The position numbers and the translations under genes are program-made. Positions 59,191-64,000 of a stretch of DNA of 64,000 bases are shown here, in pieces; the first letter of the stretch is position 1, and every line of letters starts with the position of its first letter. The DNA is taken from NCBI GenBank assembly GCA_013399115.1, contig VXAA01000959.1:697353-761352 (forward strand), read 5' to 3'. This DNA comes from Anseranas semipalmata (Eukaryota; Chordata; Aves; Anseriformes; Anseranatidae). The notes beneath the pieces are model-generated. The model saw only the letters and a list, made by a program, of their open reading frames with translations, was not told the origin of the DNA and made no database searches.

Positions 59191-59224
59191 TTCCCCCCAT
59201 ACCTCTCTTCCTAGTATCACTAAG

Positions 59225-62200
59225 GGCTTTTTTTTTCCTTACATTTTTGAATGAAAATTTTTATGATTTCATTGAGTCAGTAAATTATACTAATTTGGAT
59301 GTGTTATTTATTTCTAGCATGAGTCTGCTTGCTGGTGAGGAAAAACAAGACTCTTGTGTTTTACAATTACATACAGCAGGCAGGTAGGCAATTTTAATTG
59401 GCATATGTATTCACTATACTGAAGTTCTTGTAAAAGAGATAATGCAAATAGTTAAATTAGCAGGCAGTAATAAAAGCCCTGAAAGGGATTCTGAGCAAAA
59501 AGATCCTGTCTAGCTTAAACTCAGGTTTTGTGAAAACAATCATCTCCATCTTCTTTTAAATGTATTGGTCAGTGAGGGGAGAGGGAGAAAGAGGAGAGTA
59601 GACCTGGGGAAAAAAGTGGAAACCTCCAGTTTTAAACCAGAGTTATGCGTGTTCTTAAGATTCCACTTCTCCAGTATTCTGTTGTGATACTGGTCAATGA
59701 GAAAATTTGCAGATTTTATCTAAGCTGCAGAAGAAAAATATATTAAAAGGAAATCTTTACAGGTGATTTTGTGGTCTTCGGTTAATTGCAGCAAATGTTT
59801 ACTCATGCATATTTCTGTTTGGAGTACCTACATTTAAATTTCAGCCAGGACTTCTCTCCATCAAGAAAGTGATGTTGTTTAATTATTAAGATACCTTGCA
59901 ATGTGACATGCTTAATAATGTAATATTAACTCCTTTAGTCTTTGCCTACCGGTGTTCATGTGAAAATTTAGATTGCATGTTACGTGTGAAATTTTGCTTC
60001 ATGACCAGTAGCCAAGTAAAATTCAGCAAGTATGCTGCATTACTGCAACTGTGACATTGACTCTTGTTTCGAAAAAACAAAAGTGTATGCAAGAAATCAC
60101 ACAAATCTTCTGGGGAAACTAAGACAAGCTTCCCTTCAGTGTGTCGTCTGGTTTTGAGAGAGAAGTCTAAGCTGTTTTGCTTTGAAAGCTGATTTCATTT
60201 TAAACCTGAACTCAAAACAAAATCTGATATAAAAACTTGTACCTACATGTTACAAGAGATTTTCTCATGAATTTCCAAGTGACAAACTTCTAGAGGGTAT
60301 GGAAATTCTCGTAACTATATGTATTTGTTTTCTGGAGCTGTGTCATTAAATCCCTCCCCTCTGCTGCTGTGCTTCATCAGTACAGGTATACGTTTTGCTG
60401 GAGCCTGTATCAGTAGCTTTGTAGTGTGTTTTGGAAAGGGGTTAGGCCTGCTATGAACTTGTACTATTGTTTTGTGTGTTTACTTATACACTTCTGCTAA
60501 GGATTGACATCAAAGAGCAATACGGGTACACAGACTACACTAAAGAACAACTTTAAAGAAAACAAGCTGTTTTGATTGTCTTCTGAAATGATGATACCTC
60601 TCACAACACATCCTAGCCTCCTGTGCTGTGCATGCACGTCTCTCTGTTTTCAACAGTAACTGACATTCAAAGGAGCACCTCTGAAGAAGAAAAATTGTTG
60701 CACTATTGGTGCTCAGGTATAATAATTTCATTTGGTAGAAAGAGACACGTAAGTGCTGTTAATAGATAAAACACCTGCTGTCTCCGAAGGGTTTCTACTT
60801 TCTCATCTTCTCCAGAGTCTTCTGGAAGTCCTTCTGCATCAGTGATTTCTGATCACGGCCTGCAGGGAAACACCCTTCTTGCAGTTTGTGCAATAGCACC
60901 GTGAAGTGGTGCAGTTAGGAGGCGGTCTCATCCCTCAGCAAAATGAGATGCTCCAGACGATATGTCATTTGTTCCCAGGGCATTTTTTAGGGCAATCTGA
61001 CAACCTTGCAGATAGCAGCAAGTGTATGAGCCTTGGCTAATGCACCTTGTGGCTGGAAAAGCAACATCGGCCTCAGAGCTTTTCACGTTATGACTAAGTC
61101 ATAAGTGTGGTATTTTGTTGTTGAGTAAGCAGGTGGTTTTGGTCTTCCTTATGTTTTTGTGGATTTATTTTATTTATCTAATGGTATTTTGATACTACGT
61201 GGAGTATAATAAACCTCACAGAATTTGGGATATCTTGTGGTGGCACACTGACAGCCCTTCCGAGGTGTAGGCTGATAAATACATATCCTACAGCCAGTTA
61301 CCCTGTTCTGAAACACTGGTGTGTGCTGCTGCTTTGGAACCTCCTGCGCCACTGCATGGTGGCCCTGCGAGGCCCCCACCCGCCTGCATGCAGCGGTTGG
61401 CATCCTCCTGGCCTGGACAAGGACGTTCTCGTTGGGTGCCTCGCCCCCTGGTTGAGGTATTTAAACCTACTGGTTTGTCCAGTTTATCAGGGTGAGAATT
61501 TGTTCACAAACAGGCTCTGGGAAGCTCTGCATAAACATGAAGGGGAGGAAAGCAAGCTGGAGTCCTGTGGCAGAAGTAGCACGCACCTCTCAGATCTGCA
61601 GCAACTGGTTTTGTGACAGAGTAGGGGGTTATGGAGTAAAATGGGATGGTGGTTCTTGCAGAACTTTTGTTCTGGCACTATGTCACTTGGTTTTAGAAAT
61701 AAATGCTTAAATTAATGACAACTTGGGAAGATGACACAAATGTAAGATAGTCAAATTGAGTGTTAGCGTATGCCGGACTTCAGTATGAATGGCCTGAAAA
61801 AGAAGGTAAAAATGTTTTCAGCTTAACCTTCCTCCCCATCTTGCAGTAATTTTCATAAGTGAATAAAAAGACATATAAAGACAGAAACTTGAGATTAATA
61901 AATTAATAAATAATTAATAGAATGAGTTCTAGTGTATCATAGTCGGGAAGTCATGAACTTGGCAGATCTTTAAGGATTCAATGCTTAGCACCTCCTTTTT
62001 GTCTTCTGGGGGCTGCAGAATGGAAGCAATGGCTTGCTTCACTAGTGTGTGCAAACTTGATATGCCAGACTGGGAAATTATTGAAATTTGAAATGCAGGG
62101 GGTGGTATTAATAGTATGCTATTTGATATGCAGAAAAACTCAATATCAAGTGATAATCAAGCAACTAACTGCAGACAACTGCAGTCTTATCCTGGAGATC

Positions 62201-62505
62201 CAGTGTATCATAACTATCCATTTACATTTAGTACTATTGTTTCCTTACAGTTCTCCAGCATGTCATCATCCCTGCTTGCTTTTTTGGAGTTGAGCTTGGC
62301 CTGTTTTGGGGTGGCCTGTTGCAGTGAGTGAATGGTGAGGCAGCGATCACACGCCCAGCTCTGTAATGCCTCTCCTCTTTAAGCTGACTGCGCAAAACAA
62401 GTCTTTGCCCCGTTTCAGCAACAGGGTGGGCAGTAGAGCAATAACGTGGGGAGCAGGTGTATATTTTAAACATCCCTCCAAGGGGTGCAAAGCTGGGGGA
62501 GACGA
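59225..62505. other. Unique DNA, no gene recognised
   Basis: A modest GC-richer patch at 61320-61460 carries overlapping frames on both strands. No repeat family or splice-supported frame was found. Confidence 0.5.
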
Positions 62506-62509
62506 AGAG

Positions 62510-62775
62510 ACTTGGTGAGGCGGTGGTGTGCTCGGCGGGGCCCGAGAGCAGCGCTGCCAGGCGTGCACGGCTGCGAGCATCGCGCCTGCTTGGGCGGGCC
62601 GACGGCGCGGTGCGCGTCAGCTGTGTCTGCAGCTGCAGGTCACCCTGTCCCGCAACGCGGAACCGCTTGTACGGACTGAATCATTCGCAGTCTAATTCCG
62701 TGTTAACGAGCAAAGACTGGCTTACTGATGTCACACGGCCGTTTCGCCCTCAAAGTCGATACAAGGGAAACGACT
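62510..62775. promoter_or_regulatory. CpG island, candidate promoter
   Basis: By hand count about 30 CpGs lie in roughly 260 bp, the densest run in the window, including GGGCCGACGGCGCGGTGCGC. TGATGTCA (a CRE-like site) lies near its right end at 62725-62732. Plus-strand frames crossing it are GC artefacts. It abuts the AT-rich candidate element that follows, the usual arrangement for a promoter next to conserved regulatory DNA. Confidence 0.42.
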
Positions 62776-63015
62776 AGAGATTTTCAATTAAAGTAATGAT
62801 ATTTTATAAATTGATTATTGATTAAGTTGACATGATAGGGGACTAGTTAGGGTCTTGTGATAAATGTCTACAATTACCGGTGCCTTTGTTCGAAGGCATG
62901 ATCTGAAATTTAATAATAGAGTCCTAGTAGTTTTACATAAACTTGCAACTTGATTTAAATTACCAGGCCGATCACAAACAGGTCCATAACACATCAGTTC
63001 CTAGACTAATGAACC
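62776..63015. promoter_or_regulatory. Candidate conserved element with tandem ATTGATTA
   Basis: AT-rich but repeat-free DNA holds two overlapping ATTGATTA octamers (62810-62817 and 62817-62824), which match ONECUT/HNF6-type or PBX/HOX-type sites, plus TCAATTAAAGTAATG and several TAAT cores. Retained CpGs (ACCGGTGC, TTCGAAGG, GCCGATCAC) in such AT-rich DNA suggest constraint or hypomethylation. No coding frame is present. Confidence 0.32.
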
Positions 63016-64000
63016 ATACATCCTTGTCGACTTTAGTAATGTTTTGACAGTTTTTGCCTCAGTGCCTTTGAATTACAAATGTGTAGAGATGTATTGCTTA
63101 CTGCTACAATAGGTCTTTCCCTCAGGATATGGTAGGTCACGTTTGCTGAATCTGAATTGGTTAACTAAACAATGACAACTTCTATAATGCTTTAAAAGAA
63201 GGTTACAATCGTTTTTTATAGTTGTAATTACAGTTTTTTTCACAAGGAGAAAGATATTAAAAGAATGACATTTTTCAATTTCATACATTATTTAACTTTT
63301 CTGAAATCACACTTTCAGAGTTCTTAAAATATAGAGGATTTATATAGCAGTGTGATTAATTCTAACATGGTAGAAAGCTGCTGTTGATCCTCCCCTCACA
63401 AACAGAAATGCAAAATAATTCAGGTTTTAAAATCAGGCTGCCTTTACCTTCTCACTAATGAATATATTATGTGAGTAAAACACGAGCCCAATTACCTCAT
63501 TTACTTGTTTGTCCTATCAGCTAACCTTTTTTCATATGGATATTTTTCTATATGTTGTTTTTCCTGTGGCTGGTTTCCAAAGTTGAAAAAAAAAACTGGT
63601 TTGTTGTACGTTTGATCTTTTCTATGAATTTCCTGTTGTTTTCTTGAATTCATAGGGAGCAAACCAGACAAATAAAGCAAGACAGTTTCAAGAAATGACA
63701 GATAATATTTATAGGAAATGTCTAGATTTTCTTACACTTGTCTAACTTTTCCCTTTTTGGAGTGAAATAGAGTGCAGCTTAAATGAATCGTGGAAGTTAA
63801 ATATTGAGGTCAATTCTCCAATGAGGGTGGAGTAATATTTCATGTGTTTGAAAAGTTGCATTGCTTTATTACTGTATTAAGGAGGGAAAGGCAAGGCTGA
63901 CTTTATTAAACGTTGTGACCTCCTGAAATACTCTGCAAATTTACTTGTGGTGTTTCCAAGTGAGGAAGTCTCGAGGACGCAGCATCTGGTTTCCCAAGGT
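63016..64000. other. Unique AT-rich DNA
   Basis: No gene, repeat family or CpG cluster is recognised through the window's right edge. Confidence 0.55.

Noticed and set aside
58789..59220. 143-codon minus frame and 124-codon plus frame over the decanucleotide array
   Set aside because: Both are produced by the TTTTCCTTTC repeat, which contains no stop in any frame on either strand. The peptides are pure repeat translation.
1..64000. tRNA, rRNA, snRNA, CRISPR, operon or phage features
   Set aside because: I saw no conserved RNA-gene blocks, spaced direct repeats or prokaryotic gene packing. The sequence is eukaryotic.

Overview
This is vertebrate, almost certainly avian, nuclear DNA. The main evidence is three CR1 LINE fragments (about 6275-7206, 15760-16320 and 35165-35289), all on the plus strand, with the CR1 reverse-transcriptase tail and the CR1-type 3' end. 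There is no bacterial-style gene packing, CpG is generally depleted, and the single-copy DNA is AT-rich and broken by homopolymers, microsatellites and a few single-base ambiguities (N at 30501, 34014 and 58906). The sparse CR1 content and the lack of Alu- or L1-like elements fit a bird macrochromosome.

No complete protein-coding gene can be recognised. The window reads as a gene-poor intergenic or large-intron region. The only long open frame with clear homology is the CR1 ORF2 C-terminus at 15758-16240. Several short segments have splice signals plus an open frame and may be exons of unrecognised genes or lncRNAs. On the minus strand these are 51030-51141 (one frame open throughout between good splice sites), 52179-52361 (CpG-rich, basic C-terminus with AATAAA over the stop) and 38344-38685 (tyrosine motif followed by a membrane segment). 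On the plus strand they are 9835-9896, 11729-11759 and 17171-17459 (mutually phase-compatible), 45073-45241 joined to 45364-45518, 29717-29807, 32795-32895 and 5297-5361. All were found by eye, and I recognise no family in any of them.

Layout. 1-15 kb: AT-rich unique DNA, one old rearranged CR1, and MIR-like and other fossil repeats. 15-36 kb: a better preserved CR1, many poly-T/poly-A tracts, and two AT-rich homeodomain-motif clusters (20.5-20.8 kb and 28.1-28.5 kb) that look like conserved noncoding elements. 36-54 kb: mostly unique DNA with the minus-strand exon candidates and a small CpG islet at 47.5 kb. 54-64 kb: base composition changes, with CpG-rich islets at 55.1, 57.4-58.1 and 62.5-62.8 kb, a perfect 28-copy decanucleotide array at 58911-59190, and an AT-rich possible regulatory element abutting the 62.5 kb islet. 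If there is a promoter here, the 54-63 kb segment is where I would expect it.

No RNA gene, CRISPR array, recognised LTR retroelement, DNA transposon or viral insertion could be supported.
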